A stretch of DNA of 64,000 nucleotides from Chlorobium sp. Its GTDB lineage: Bacteria; Bacteroidota; Chlorobiia; Chlorobiales; Chlorobiaceae. The notes beneath the pieces are model-generated. The model searched no databases and was not told the DNA's origin. It was given only the letters and a program-made list of their open reading frames with translations. Location: contig NZ_JAIOZR010000011.1 in NCBI RefSeq assembly GCF_021740465.1, forward strand, positions 1 to 64,000. The letters are read 5' to 3'. Shown piece by piece: positions 28,946 through 37,008 of the stretch (its first letter is position 1; each line of letters opens with the position of its first letter). A program made the translations under genes and the position numbers.

Positions 28946-29368
28946 CTACTGGCAGTTGCTTCCGCCCTGTCCTGCTCCGGCCCCCGATTCCGCTCCTTTT
29001 CCCATGTTCGGATTATACTGATCCCAGACCCAGGCGGCTACCGCCTTCAGCTCCGCATCGCTGAGCGCCATCGGCGGCATCAGGCCGAAACGGGTAATGG
29101 CTTCGGGATCTACCTTCGAAGAGGCCTTCGAGGGTGTTTTCATGAATGCCGCCATATGGCTGACTCCTGCGGCTTTCGATGCGAACTGCCGGTGGTAGGC
29201 CGATGCGATCGGCACGATAGGCGGAGCGCTTTTCGGGGGTGGATTCACCGAGTGGCAGACGCTGCAGTTTCTCTCAAAGACCGCTTTTCCATCGGGAACC
29301 GTTGTTGCGCTTTCTGCCTCAGGGGTGCAGACCAGCAGGGATACCAATACAGTCAGTAACCGTTTCAT
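28946..29368 (-). CDS. Periplasmic c-type cytochrome
   Basis: The 140-residue protein has a signal peptide (residues 1 to ~20), one heme site CSVCH (about residue 35) and a likely axial Met in FGLMPPMALSDAE (about 96). A class I monoheme cytochrome domain is followed by a Gly/Ser/Ala-rich tail ending in an unpaired Cys. It would carry electrons in the periplasm; the partner is not evident from the neighbours. It is convergent with the tRNA and divergent from mtgA. Confidence 0.85.
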   Translation of the reverse strand: MKRLLTVLVSLLVCTPEAESATTVPDGKAVFERNCSVCHSVNPPPKSAPPIVPIASAYHRQFASKAAGVSHMAAFMKTPSKASSKVDPEAITRFGLMPPMALSDAELKAVAAWVWDQYNPNMGKGAESGAGAGQGGSNCQ

Positions 29369-29541
29369 GATCGTTTTTCCTTGTTTTGCGTATCTGGATG
29401 TTATGGAACCGGCATGAGCCCGGAATCTGTAAAAAGTAAAGATTTTTTTCTTTGCCGGATAATTTTCGCTCCTCCGGGCGTCATCTTTCCGATATTTGGT
29501 ATCTTGTTCCTCATATAACGGTTAACCCATCCAAAGCATGA

Positions 29542-30453
29542 ATGATGAAGCTTCTGAGAAACATCGTTGTTATCGTCTCTCTTTTTCTTGTCGTCGACAT
29601 CGCCCGTTACCTCGTTTATCCTGATGTTGGACGTCTTGTGACGGAAAATCCTTCCACTACCGCGTTCATGGAGTACCGTGAAGAGCAGTGGAAAAGCGAG
29701 GGGCTCGACGACAGGAAAATCCGCCAGCGGTGGGTTCCGCTCGACCGGGTATCGCCAAACCTGGTAAAGGCCGTGCTGATCGCCGAGGACAACAAATTCT
29801 GGGAGCATAAGGGGTTCGACTATGAAGCCATTGAAAAGGCGATCGAAAAAAATATCGAGGCAAAGAAGTTCGAGTCCGGAGCGAGCACCATCAGCCAGCA
29901 GCTGGCCAAGAATCTCTTCCTTTCACCATCGAAAAATCCTGTCCGGAAAATCAAGGAGGCTATCCTGACCTGGAGAATCGAAAAGAGCCTCACGAAACGC
30001 AGGATTCTTGAACTGTATGTGAACGTAGCCGAATGGGGGGACGGCATATTCGGTATCGAAGCTGCGGCCCGCCACTATTTCGGCGTCAGTGCCGCCGGCC
30101 TTTCCGCTCAGCAGGCATCGCGTCTGGCCGCAGTGCTGCCCAATCCCCTGGAGTATTCACCGGTCAACCCTTCCCGATACGTGAGGAGCCGGGCCCTGCA
30201 CATCTACGCCATCATGCGAAAGCGGGGTATCGTGGTGCCCGATTATCAGGAGGTTATGGCTCCTCCACCCGATACCACGAAAGTCGATTCCGTCGTTGTC
30301 GGGGTTCCGGACTATCTGATCGAGCAGGCCGAATCATCCGACAGCACGGGTATGCGTGCACCTGAAGAGGGGAAACCATCTCCGGGCGGCGGTGGCGTCG
30401 GGGAATCGGAAGGAAGTGGCGAACCGGTGCGGGACGACGCATCAAATCCCTGA
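29542..30453 (+). CDS. mtgA: Monofunctional peptidoglycan glycosyltransferase
   Basis: The 303-residue protein has one N-terminal membrane anchor and a GT51 transglycosylase domain. Motifs are AEDNKFWEHKGFDY with the catalytic Glu (about residue 80), GASTISQQLAKNLFLS (about 113-128), RKIKEAILTWRIE and KRRILELYVNVAEWG. It polymerises lipid II glycan without a transpeptidase domain. The 55-residue C-terminal tail after PPPDTTKVDS is acidic, Gly-rich and looks disordered, longer than in most MtgA proteins. Tandem ATG codons begin the gene. Confidence 0.92.
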   Translation: MMKLLRNIVVIVSLFLVVDIARYLVYPDVGRLVTENPSTTAFMEYREEQWKSEGLDDRKIRQRWVPLDRVSPNLVKAVLIAEDNKFWEHKGFDYEAIEKAIEKNIEAKKFESGASTISQQLAKNLFLSPSKNPVRKIKEAILTWRIEKSLTKRRILELYVNVAEWGDGIFGIEAAARHYFGVSAAGLSAQQASRLAAVLPNPLEYSPVNPSRYVRSRALHIYAIMRKRGIVVPDYQEVMAPPPDTTKVDSVVVGVPDYLIEQAESSDSTGMRAPEEGKPSPGGGGVGESEGSGEPVRDDASNP

Positions 30454-30496
30454 CGGCTCAGGATAACCTAAAGTCAAAAAACCGGAGGATACAACT

Positions 30497-31447
30497 ATGG
30501 CTCTGCATCTTGGTGAGGCAACAGGCATCGTCATGCGTACCAGCGCATATCTTTTCTACCGGGCAATGGTCTACGGCGTGCTGGTTGCAGTTGTGGCGGT
30601 GTTTCTCGGAATTCTCGTGCTGATCGGCAGCGTGTTTGGAGGCGGTGCGGCGGCCGTGCTCTTTTTTCTTGCACTTCTCGGCGGCGGATTCGGCTTCAGG
30701 CTGATCCGTGAGTATGTGCTCTATCTGCTGCAGGCCGGTCATATAGCCCTTATTACCGAAATTGTAGAGAACGGATCGCTTCCTTCGGGCATCTCCCAGA
30801 CCGCATGGGCAAAGGAGAGGGTAATGGGTTATTTCAGGGAGGTCAGCGTGCTTGCCCTTGTGGATCAACTCATAAAAGGGGTGCTGCGCTCACTCAATCG
30901 CACTCTTTTCAACGTTATGCAGGCGCTTCCCATACCGGCGCTTGAAGGTCTGGCTTCGATCGTACAGCGGGTGGTCAACTTCAGCCTCACCTATATCGAC
31001 GAATCGGTGATCGCCTACACCTTCCGCACAAAGAACAGCAACGTGTTCGATGCGGCAAAATCTGGAATTCTCATCTACTGCCAGTCCTGGAAACCAATCC
31101 TGAAGAATGCAGTCGCCCTTACAGTACTGAGCTATGTTTTTGTCGCGATAACGACGATTGTCTTCATGATCCCTTTCGGAGCGGCCGCGCTTTTTCTTCC
31201 TTCCTCCTGGTCATTTGCAAAGTTCGCCCTTTTTGTTCTGGCTCTTTTTCTCGGCGTATCGGCAAAATGGATACTGTTCGATCCCGTTGCCTGCACCTCG
31301 ACCCTTCTGACATTTCTGAAAGAGGCTGAAACCACAAAACCTGATCCGGCATGGGAGGCGAGAATCGAGGCTGTGAGCGACCAGTTCCGCACGCTCAAGG
31401 AAAAAGCTGCCGGTATGGCAACGGGAACAGCGATCAATAACGGATGA
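30497..31447 (+). CDS. Polytopic membrane protein of unknown function
   Basis: The 316-residue protein has about five hydrophobic segments: residues ~28-46, ~50-70, ~205-230, ~235-255 and a weaker one near 75-90. In the middle comes a long soluble segment ending in YIDESVIAYTFRTKNSNVFDAAKSG. The C-terminal ~35 residues form a charged amphipathic helix. I do not recognise the family. It follows mtgA by 43 bases with a GGAGG-like site (CCGGAGGATACAACT), so it is probably the second gene of that operon, which hints at envelope function only by position. Confidence 0.75.
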   Translation: MALHLGEATGIVMRTSAYLFYRAMVYGVLVAVVAVFLGILVLIGSVFGGGAAAVLFFLALLGGGFGFRLIREYVLYLLQAGHIALITEIVENGSLPSGISQTAWAKERVMGYFREVSVLALVDQLIKGVLRSLNRTLFNVMQALPIPALEGLASIVQRVVNFSLTYIDESVIAYTFRTKNSNVFDAAKSGILIYCQSWKPILKNAVALTVLSYVFVAITTIVFMIPFGAAALFLPSSWSFAKFALFVLALFLGVSAKWILFDPVACTSTLLTFLKEAETTKPDPAWEARIEAVSDQFRTLKEKAAGMATGTAINNG

Positions 31448-31532
31448 ATCATTGATTGCCCGGTTATTGCAGGGAATAGTACTTTGTTTTTGTATGTTAT
31501 CTGCGCATATACTTAATTAAAAGCAGCGACAT

Positions 31533-31817
31533 GTGACGGAAACCGTCAAACTGACACGACTTTTCAAGGCTCTTTCGGTTACAACTCGGTTAGAAATGAT
31601 CGAATTGCTGAAACACCGGTCTCTTTGCGTGAATTCCATTGCCAAAACCCTCGGTATCACTTCTGCAGCGGTGTCGCAGCACCTCAGGGTACTCAGGGAT
31701 GCCGATCTGGTAGTGGCTGACAGGAGAGGGTATTTTGTGCACTACCGGGTAAATCGTGAAGCTCTTGACCGGATGAAAGACGATGCCGTGCGGTTTTTTC
31801 AGCATGAAGATGGCTGA
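31533..31817 (+). CDS. ArsR-family transcriptional regulator
   Basis: The 94-residue winged-helix protein shows the ArsR pattern: FKALSVTTRLEMIELLKHR, SIAKTLGITSAAVSQHLRVLRDADLVVADRRGYFVHYRVN. The start is GTG 31533; the ATG two bases earlier is followed directly by TGA. The recognition-helix metal site of ArsR/SmtB arsenic sensors (CxC) is reduced to one Cys (LCVNS), so the inducer is unclear. A Cys-rich small protein and an ABC exporter follow, presumably the controlled genes. Confidence 0.85.
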   Translation: MTETVKLTRLFKALSVTTRLEMIELLKHRSLCVNSIAKTLGITSAAVSQHLRVLRDADLVVADRRGYFVHYRVNREALDRMKDDAVRFFQHEDG

Positions 31818-31886
31818 ATATCTGACCGGATGCCGATAAGTGTCTTTGCCAAAACCTGTCAATCAATATCATGGAGTACAATTATC

Positions 31887-32051
31887 ATGACACAGGAACA
31901 GACGAGCTGTGAAAAGCCTGAAATGCTGAAAGGAAAACCCGAAGAGTGCTCGCCTCAGCAGGTTGAGGAGTGTCACGGAGCCCGGCAGGAGCATGTCTGC
32001 CAGACTCCCGCGAACCAGGCTGAAAAGAAAAAATGCTGCTGCGGATCCTGA
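31887..32051 (+). CDS. Small Cys-rich protein, likely metal-binding
   Basis: From ATG 31887, with GGAG 10 bases upstream, the product is 54 residues with seven Cys and two His. The last line reads KKKCCCGS, and an internal PEECSPQQVEECHG segment has a CX7C pair plus His. It has no signal peptide. The composition suggests a metallothionein-like or metallochaperone role. It lies between an ArsR-type regulator and an ABC exporter, all in the same direction, which supports a metal or oxyanion stress cassette. Function is inferred from composition and context only. Confidence 0.65.
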   Translation: MTQEQTSCEKPEMLKGKPEECSPQQVEECHGARQEHVCQTPANQAEKKKCCCGS

Positions 32052-32084
32052 GCCGGATGATGCATCTGTTGCAGTAAAGAGCCT

Positions 32085-33065
32085 ATGAGCACCATGACGG
32101 GTCCGGCAATCAGGGCGAGGGGTCTGAAGAAGCGGTTCGGAGAGGTCCGTGCTGTAGGGGGGATCGATATCGAGGTCTCAAAAGGGGAGCTGTTTGGCTT
32201 TCTCGGCCCGAACGGTGCGGGAAAAACCACTACCATGAGTATGCTTACGGGGCTGAGCCGTCCCGACGCCGGTTCGATCGAGATCGGGGGTATCGATTGC
32301 AGTCGCAACCCGAAAGCCGCACAGCATCTGATAGGTGTTGTCTCCGACGAAAGCAATCTCTATCCCGAACTGAGCGGGTTCGACAATCTCTGCTTTTCCG
32401 GCGCTCTGTACGGCATGCGCCGCCAGGATCGGAGCCGGAAGGCTTCGGAGCTGCTTGAGCTGTTCGGTCTCGTCGATGCCTCGTCGAGAAAGTTCTCCGG
32501 ATATTCCAAAGGCATGAAACGCAGGCTGGTGATTGCCGCTGCGATCATGCACAGTCCGCCGCTGCTGTTTCTCGATGAACCCACCTCCGGCATCGATGTC
32601 GAGAGTTCCCGCATGATACGCCAGCTGCTTACCGGTCTGCACCGGCAAGGCGTCACCATTTTCCTTACGACCCATTTCATCGGTGAGGCAGAGCGGCTGT
32701 GCGACAGGATAGCATTTATTGCCAGCGGAAGGATTGTGCGTACCGACACCGTTGAACGGCTGCTGCAGCCGGTTCAGGGCCGCTATGCCCTGACGGTTTC
32801 ACTTTCGGGAGGGTGCCCGATTCCGCTTGGGGAGCTCGAAGTGGCTTTTCCGGGACTCGATTTTCAACTGCAGGCCCCCGATGAGCTGAGGGTCGAGTCA
32901 GGAGAACCCCTGAAAGCCGGTTCCCTGGTCCGTTTTCTCGAAGACCGGGGAGTGGAGGTGATAGAGGCAAGGAAAAGAGTGCTTTCACTGGAAGATGTTT
33001 TTGTGGAGATAACCGGAATCGGAGCTGGTAGCATGCTGAAGGAAAAAGAGGGGAGGTGGAGGTAA
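32085..33065 (+). CDS. ABC transporter ATP-binding protein
   Basis: The 326-residue ATPase has Walker A GPNGAGKTT (about residues 45-53), the signature GYSKGMKRR (about 142), Walker B LLFLDEPTSGID (about 163-174) and the switch His in THF (about 196). A C-terminal ~90-residue extension (from about residue 235) resembles the DUF4162-type tail of drug and antibiotic ABC-2 exporters. The permease gene starts within its stop (TAATG), so the pair is coupled. Confidence 0.9.
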   Translation: MSTMTGPAIRARGLKKRFGEVRAVGGIDIEVSKGELFGFLGPNGAGKTTTMSMLTGLSRPDAGSIEIGGIDCSRNPKAAQHLIGVVSDESNLYPELSGFDNLCFSGALYGMRRQDRSRKASELLELFGLVDASSRKFSGYSKGMKRRLVIAAAIMHSPPLLFLDEPTSGIDVESSRMIRQLLTGLHRQGVTIFLTTHFIGEAERLCDRIAFIASGRIVRTDTVERLLQPVQGRYALTVSLSGGCPIPLGELEVAFPGLDFQLQAPDELRVESGEPLKAGSLVRFLEDRGVEVIEARKRVLSLEDVFVEITGIGAGSMLKEKEGRWR

Positions 33066-33802
33066 TGAAAACGTGGATAGCCTTCTGGAGTATTGTCCGT
33101 AAAGATATGAAGGCATATTACCTCAAGCCTCCTAATGTTAGCTGGGGCCTGCTTTTTCCCCTTGCATGGACAGGCATGTTTCTTATCCGTTCCGGTCAGG
33201 ATACGCATTCGCTGCAATCCGTGCTTCCAGGCATGATCGCCCTGTCGGTGCTGTTCGGAACCAGTTCCATGCTTGCTGTTGCCGTGACCTTCGAGAAAAA
33301 GGCCAGGGCGTTCGACCGGCTGCTCCTCTCGCCGATTCCGCTTGTTCTTCTCATGCTGGCCAAAACCTCCGGAGCGATCCTGTTCGGCATGTTCAACGCT
33401 CTGGTGCCGGTTCTGCTCGGATTCTGGTTTGCCGATCTTTCCGGTACCGACTGGAGCATGGTTGTGCCGGCCGTGTTGCTTATAGCCGTTGTCTCAACTT
33501 ATCTCAGCCTGCTGCTCGCCATTCTGGCTACCGAGGTGTTCGAGGTTCAGACCCTTTCCAACTTCGTCCGCTTTCCCATGATATTTCTCTGCGGGCTGTT
33601 TTTTCCGGTCACTGCCCTTCCCTGGTTTCTCCAGCCGTTATCGTTCATGCTTCCCCTCACCTATGGGGTGGATATCCTTCACGCGGCTATCCAGGGAGAG
33701 CAGATTCTTCCCGCGGCACTCGATTTTGCCGCTCTTGCCGGGTTCTGCCTTTTGCTGTTCTCGCTCAGTCTTCACAGCATAAACAGACACTGGATAGGGT
33801 AG
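33065..33802 (+). CDS. ABC-2 type transporter permease
   Basis: From ATG 33065 the protein is 245 residues with about six membrane helices: residues ~22-42, ~50-70, ~98-120, ~130-155, ~165-180 and ~215-237. It matches the ABC-2 permease family that pairs with DrrA-like ATPases to export drugs or lipids. A GTG at 33056 lies in the same frame, but the GGGGAGG stretch just before 33058 fits the ATG better as a ribosome-binding site. The substrate is unknown. Confidence 0.85.
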   Translation: MKTWIAFWSIVRKDMKAYYLKPPNVSWGLLFPLAWTGMFLIRSGQDTHSLQSVLPGMIALSVLFGTSSMLAVAVTFEKKARAFDRLLLSPIPLVLLMLAKTSGAILFGMFNALVPVLLGFWFADLSGTDWSMVVPAVLLIAVVSTYLSLLLAILATEVFEVQTLSNFVRFPMIFLCGLFFPVTALPWFLQPLSFMLPLTYGVDILHAAIQGEQILPAALDFAALAGFCLLLFSLSLHSINRHWIG

Positions 33803-33906
33803 CCGGGCCTCTTTCGCCGATGAACTTTCAGCAGATAATGACGGTAAGTAGAGATATATTGCATCATTCAGCAAGCCTCTGCCAGCAACCTGAAAATTTG
33901 TATATC

Positions 33907-34383
33907 ATGGGATATTCATTCCAAACAAGGCATTTTCGGGCATCTGCTCCCATACTTTTTTTTATGCTTCTTTTCATGGCGGCGGGGTGCTCGGCACCCT
34001 ATTCGAAACCTGATGGAGGCCGCCCCTCTTCAGCTCCCAAGCTCATCGGCACAACATGGAGGGCGGTTGAAATTCTGGGCCGCAAGGCATCCTTTTTTGC
34101 CGGCCAGAAAATGGATGCGCATCTCATTCTGCACAGCGGGGGACGTCTCGGTGGTTCGACGGGCTGCAACAATGTCAACGGTGTTTACAACCGTAATGCC
34201 GGCAAGCTTTCCTTCACCTCGCTCGGGACTACGCGTATGGCCTGTTCTCCCAATATCATGGAGCAGGAACGGCGCTTTCTGGGAGCCATGCGCAGTACGG
34301 CAGCATACGAGATTTCCGGCCGCAGGCTGATTCTTTTTGACAGGGGAGGGAGAGCCGTTATGGAGCTTATTGCAGTAAGGTGA
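33907..34383 (+). CDS. META-domain (HslJ-like) lipoprotein
   Basis: The 158-residue product starts at ATG 33907. It has a lipoprotein signal (lipobox MAAGC, Cys at ~27) and a META/HslJ domain: LIGTTWRAVEILGR, GRLGGSTGCNNVNGVYN, LSFTSLGTTRMACS and MEQERRFLGAM. HslJ-type proteins occur in the envelope and have been linked to novobiocin resistance and heat-shock, with no known activity. The frame is open back to 33166, but that stretch overlaps the permease gene in another frame and is not coding. Confidence 0.85.
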   Translation: MGYSFQTRHFRASAPILFFMLLFMAAGCSAPYSKPDGGRPSSAPKLIGTTWRAVEILGRKASFFAGQKMDAHLILHSGGRLGGSTGCNNVNGVYNRNAGKLSFTSLGTTRMACSPNIMEQERRFLGAMRSTAAYEISGRRLILFDRGGRAVMELIAVR

Positions 34384-34452
34384 AGGGGGGCAGGGAGTGT
34401 TTCGTGATGTTTCGGGAACGGGTGGTGCTTCTGAGGCGTTATGATGAAGCAA

Positions 34453-34480
34453 TTGCACTAATTCGGGATTTTTGTATATT
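34453..34480 (+). promoter_or_regulatory. Promoter candidate for the leu leader
   Basis: TTGCAC (34453-34458) and TATATT (34475-34480) are separated by 16 bases and lie 47 bases before the leader peptide start. Transcription would begin near 34487. Confidence 0.5.
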
Positions 34481-34527
34481 ACGACAATCCATTTTTTTGA
34501 ACAGGGAATGTTTTTTTCGGGAAAGCA

Positions 34528-34617
34528 ATGCACCAGAAGAACCTGAACAGTTTTGCGGCAGGTCTCGGTCTGCTACTACTCCGGAGCGGGAGGGCTCTTG
34601 GGGGAGGTGCGTTTTAG
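34528..34617 (+). CDS. leuL: Leucine operon leader peptide
   Basis: A 29-codon frame from ATG 34528 to TAG 34617 encodes a peptide with LGLLLL in the middle (codons CTC GGT CTG CTA CTA CTC). A GRALGGGAF-like tail follows, resembling the E. coli leuL leader. CTA codons are uncommon in the surrounding genes, as expected of an attenuator that senses charged tRNA-Leu. A terminator follows 31 bases later and leuA after that. Stalling at the Leu codons would let the terminator arm pair elsewhere and permit leuA transcription. No Shine-Dalgarno is obvious (GGGAAAG only). Confidence 0.75.
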   Translation: MHQKNLNSFAAGLGLLLLRSGRALGGGAF

Positions 34618-34648
34618 TTCGTTTTCTGCAGGAAAAGAACTGTTTATA

Positions 34649-34682
34649 AAGCCGCCGGCCTCTCAGGGCTCGCGGCTTTTTT
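34649..34682 (+). terminator. Attenuator terminator of leuA
   Basis: AAGCCGC (34649-34655) pairs with GCGGCTT (34672-34678), with inner pairing CC/GG, and the 3' arm runs into six T. Two GGGAGG copies in the leader (34588-34593, 34602-34607) could pair with CCTCTC at 34659-34664 inside this hairpin to form an antiterminator. Confidence 0.8.
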
Positions 34683-34722
34683 CGTTTCGAGGATTAAAAG
34701 ATTAAAAAGAGGACAAGCAGGC

Positions 34723-36411
34723 ATGAAAAAGAAAGGGATGAATTACCGGAAGTACACTGCCTATCCCGCAGTGGACATTGTCGGCCGGACCTGGCCGGAC
34801 AACACCATAAGCAAAGCCCCGGTCTGGTGCAGCGTCGATCTGAGGGACGGCAATCAGGCGTTGCCGGTTCCGATGAGTGTGGACGAGAAGGTTTCGATGT
34901 TCCAGCTTCTTGTTTCCATCGGTTTCAAGGAGATAGAGGTCGGTTTCCCCTCGGCATCGGCCACGGAGTTCGCTTTTGTCAGAAGGCTTGTCGAGCAGCA
35001 GCTCATTCCCGATGACGTCACCATTCAGGTGCTGACCCAGGCAAGGGAGCATCTCATCAGGAAAACCTTCGAGGCTGTCAGGGGCACCGAGCGCGCGATC
35101 GTGCATTTGTACAATTCGACCTCCCGGCAGCAGCGGGATGTGGTGTTCCGGAAGAACAGGGAGGAGATCAAGGCCATTGCCGTGGAGGGGACGAAGCTCG
35201 TGCGCCGGCTGAAAGAGGAGAGTGGTAATGCAGGCATACGGCTCGAGTATAGTCCGGAAAGCTTTACCGGCACCGAGCTGGATTATGCGCTTGAAGTCTG
35301 TCATGCGGTGATGGACGCATGGGGAGCCGGCCCGGACGACAGGATCATTCTCAACCTGCCTTCAACTGTAGAGATGTCGAGGCCGAACATCTATGCCGAC
35401 CGTATCGAATGGTTCTGCCGCAACATCAAAAACCGTGACGCCGTTCTGATCAGCGTGCATGCGCACAACGACCGCGGAACGGCGGTCGCTACAGCCGAAT
35501 TCGCCCTTATGGCCGGAGCCGACCGGGTCGAAGGCGCCCTTTTCGGCAACGGAGAGCGGTGCGGTAATATGGACATCGTTACCATGGCGCTGAACCTGTT
35601 CAGCCAGGGGGTAGATCCCGAACTTGATTTTTCCGATCTTCCGAGAATCCGGGAGGTTTACCGGAAGTGTACCCGCATGGATGTGCATGCGCGTCACCCC
35701 TATGCCGGGGAACTGGTTTACACTGCGTTTTCGGGTTCGCACCAGGACGCCATCAGCAAGGGCATGAAAGCGCATCAAGGTTCGCAGGACGGCATATGGG
35801 ATGTTCCCTACCTGCCCATCGATCCTCAGGATGTGGGGTGCAACTACGAGGCTATCGTACGCATCAACAGCCAGTCCGGCAAGGGCGGCGTTGCCTACGT
35901 GCTTGAGCAGGATTACGGTATCCAGATTCCGAAATGGATGCAGCCCGATTTTGCCGAAGCGGTTCAGGCCGTTGCCGATCGTACCGGCGAGGAGTTGTCG
36001 CCGGAGCGTATTCACGAACTTTTTCACCAGGAGTACGTGAAGCTCAAGGAGCCGTTCGTGCTGAAAAAGTGCCACATCAGCTGGGACGACGAAGATCCCG
36101 AGCGTATCGACGAAGAGGCGACCATCATTACCTGCACGGTTCAGATGAAGGAGAGGGAGTTCGGCATAGACGCCAAGGGAAACGGTCCCGTCGATGCGTT
36201 TGTCAAGGGTTTCATGGAGGTGAGCGGTCTTGATTTCAGCGTCGAGAATTATGCCGAGCACGCCATCGGGCACAGTGCCGGAGCACTTGCGGTAGCCTAC
36301 ATCAGAATCGGCTGTTCCGACGGCAGGGTATCCTACGGTGCCGGCATCGATTCCAACATCAGCCTTGCCTCGATCAAGGCCATTGTCAGTGCCCTGAACC
36401 GTCTTCCATAA
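34723..36411 (+). CDS. leuA: 2-isopropylmalate synthase
   Basis: The 562-residue enzyme has SVDLRDGNQAL near residue 38, the metal-binding HAHNDRG near 246, and a C-terminal regulatory LeuA dimer domain from about residue 430 (GNGPVDAFVKG, YRIGC-type ending). The sequence belongs to the larger LeuA2 form typical of actinobacteria, fungi and some others, with RDGNQA rather than RDGEQA. It makes 2-isopropylmalate from acetyl-CoA and 2-ketoisovalerate and is usually leucine-feedback inhibited. It stands alone and is controlled by the attenuator upstream. Confidence 0.93.
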   Translation: MKKKGMNYRKYTAYPAVDIVGRTWPDNTISKAPVWCSVDLRDGNQALPVPMSVDEKVSMFQLLVSIGFKEIEVGFPSASATEFAFVRRLVEQQLIPDDVTIQVLTQAREHLIRKTFEAVRGTERAIVHLYNSTSRQQRDVVFRKNREEIKAIAVEGTKLVRRLKEESGNAGIRLEYSPESFTGTELDYALEVCHAVMDAWGAGPDDRIILNLPSTVEMSRPNIYADRIEWFCRNIKNRDAVLISVHAHNDRGTAVATAEFALMAGADRVEGALFGNGERCGNMDIVTMALNLFSQGVDPELDFSDLPRIREVYRKCTRMDVHARHPYAGELVYTAFSGSHQDAISKGMKAHQGSQDGIWDVPYLPIDPQDVGCNYEAIVRINSQSGKGGVAYVLEQDYGIQIPKWMQPDFAEAVQAVADRTGEELSPERIHELFHQEYVKLKEPFVLKKCHISWDDEDPERIDEEATIITCTVQMKEREFGIDAKGNGPVDAFVKGFMEVSGLDFSVENYAEHAIGHSAGALAVAYIRIGCSDGRVSYGAGIDSNISLASIKAIVSALNRLP

Positions 36412-36418
36412 AGGCGTG

Positions 36419-36471
36419 CCCGAATCTGCGGCAGTATCCGCCGCAGATTCGGGGAGGGTTGCGTTTTTTTT
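36419..36471 (+). terminator. Hairpin terminator after leuA
   Basis: A perfect 14-bp stem (36419-36432 with 36440-36453) with a 7-base loop lies 7 bases after the leuA stop. The eight-T run starts 10 bases beyond the stem, so it is a less than ideal intrinsic terminator, but nothing else separates leuA from the next gene. Confidence 0.6.
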
Positions 36472-36473
36472 GT

Positions 36474-36504
36474 ATCTTAAATGGAAATAATTTCTATTTA
36501 AGAT
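36474..36504. promoter_or_regulatory. zur: 31-bp palindrome, candidate Zur operator
   Basis: The 31 bases form a near-perfect palindrome: ATCTTAAAT at the left, ATTTAAGAT at the right and GAAATAATTTC in the centre. It abuts the start codon of the Fur-family gene that heads the zinc ABC operon. AT-rich palindromes of this type bind Fur/Zur dimers. Since the palindrome touches the start, the transcript would be nearly leaderless, or the ATG used is further in. Confidence 0.6.
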
Positions 36505-37008
36505 ATGCTCAAAGCCCTTGATCTGATCAGGAACGCCGGCCTCAAGGCAACACCCCGGCGCCTTGCGATCATCTCCCTTTTTCGTGAAAGCCTGAGGCCG
36601 CTTTCGCCACTCGAGGTGCAGGCTGCCCTGAAGGCGGAGTTCAGCCGGTGCGGATTGCCGGGAATCTACCGGAACCTCGATACACTTGCGGAGTGCGGTA
36701 TTCTGTTCCGTCTGGCAGGTTTCGGTCGGGAACGGCGCTATGCCCTCTGTTCCGGATTCGGCCAACACCATTATCACCATATTATCTGCGTTTCCTGCGG
36801 CCGGATCGGCCGGATCGACGAGTGCCGGTACCCCGACGGGATGATGGTCGGCGGATACCGGGTGCTTTCCCATATCGCGCAGTTCGAAGGAATCTGCCCC
36901 TCCTGTCTTTCAGAAACAAACAACGGCAATCATGATTCAGAGAACGGTTACCCTCCTGTCACTATTCCTGCTTCTGCTGCTCCAGAACGGCTGCAGCACA
37001 TCACCTGA
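36505..37008 (+). CDS. zur: Fur-family regulator, probable zinc uptake repressor
   Basis: The 167-residue protein has the Fur winged helix (residues ~10-75) and a dimer/metal domain with HHYHHIICVSCGRIGRIDE and two CxxC pairs (CVSC, CPSC) that form a structural zinc site. The regulatory metal is inferred from location: it overlaps znuA by 77 bases and is preceded by a palindromic operator. The C-terminal ~30 residues after CPSC lie in the overlap with znuA and have no family counterpart that I can identify. Iron (Fur) or peroxide (PerR) sensing is less likely. Confidence 0.82.
   Translation: MLKALDLIRNAGLKATPRRLAIISLFRESLRPLSPLEVQAALKAEFSRCGLPGIYRNLDTLAECGILFRLAGFGRERRYALCSGFGQHHYHHIICVSCGRIGRIDECRYPDGMMVGGYRVLSHIAQFEGICPSCLSETNNGNHDSENGYPPVTIPASAAPERLQHIT

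Noticed and set aside
28627-29064. 145-residue plus-strand frame across the tRNA and terminator
   Set aside because: It reads through the end of mutL, the tRNA-Arg gene and a terminator, so it is not coding.
33166-33906. Upstream extension of the META lipoprotein frame
   Set aside because: This part overlaps the ABC permease gene in another frame. The lipoprotein signal begins only at 33907, which fixes the start.
35362-36873. 503-residue minus-strand open frame opposite leuA and the Fur-family gene
   Set aside because: Fully antisense to clear leuA coding sequence, crosses the terminator and palindrome, and shows no domain.
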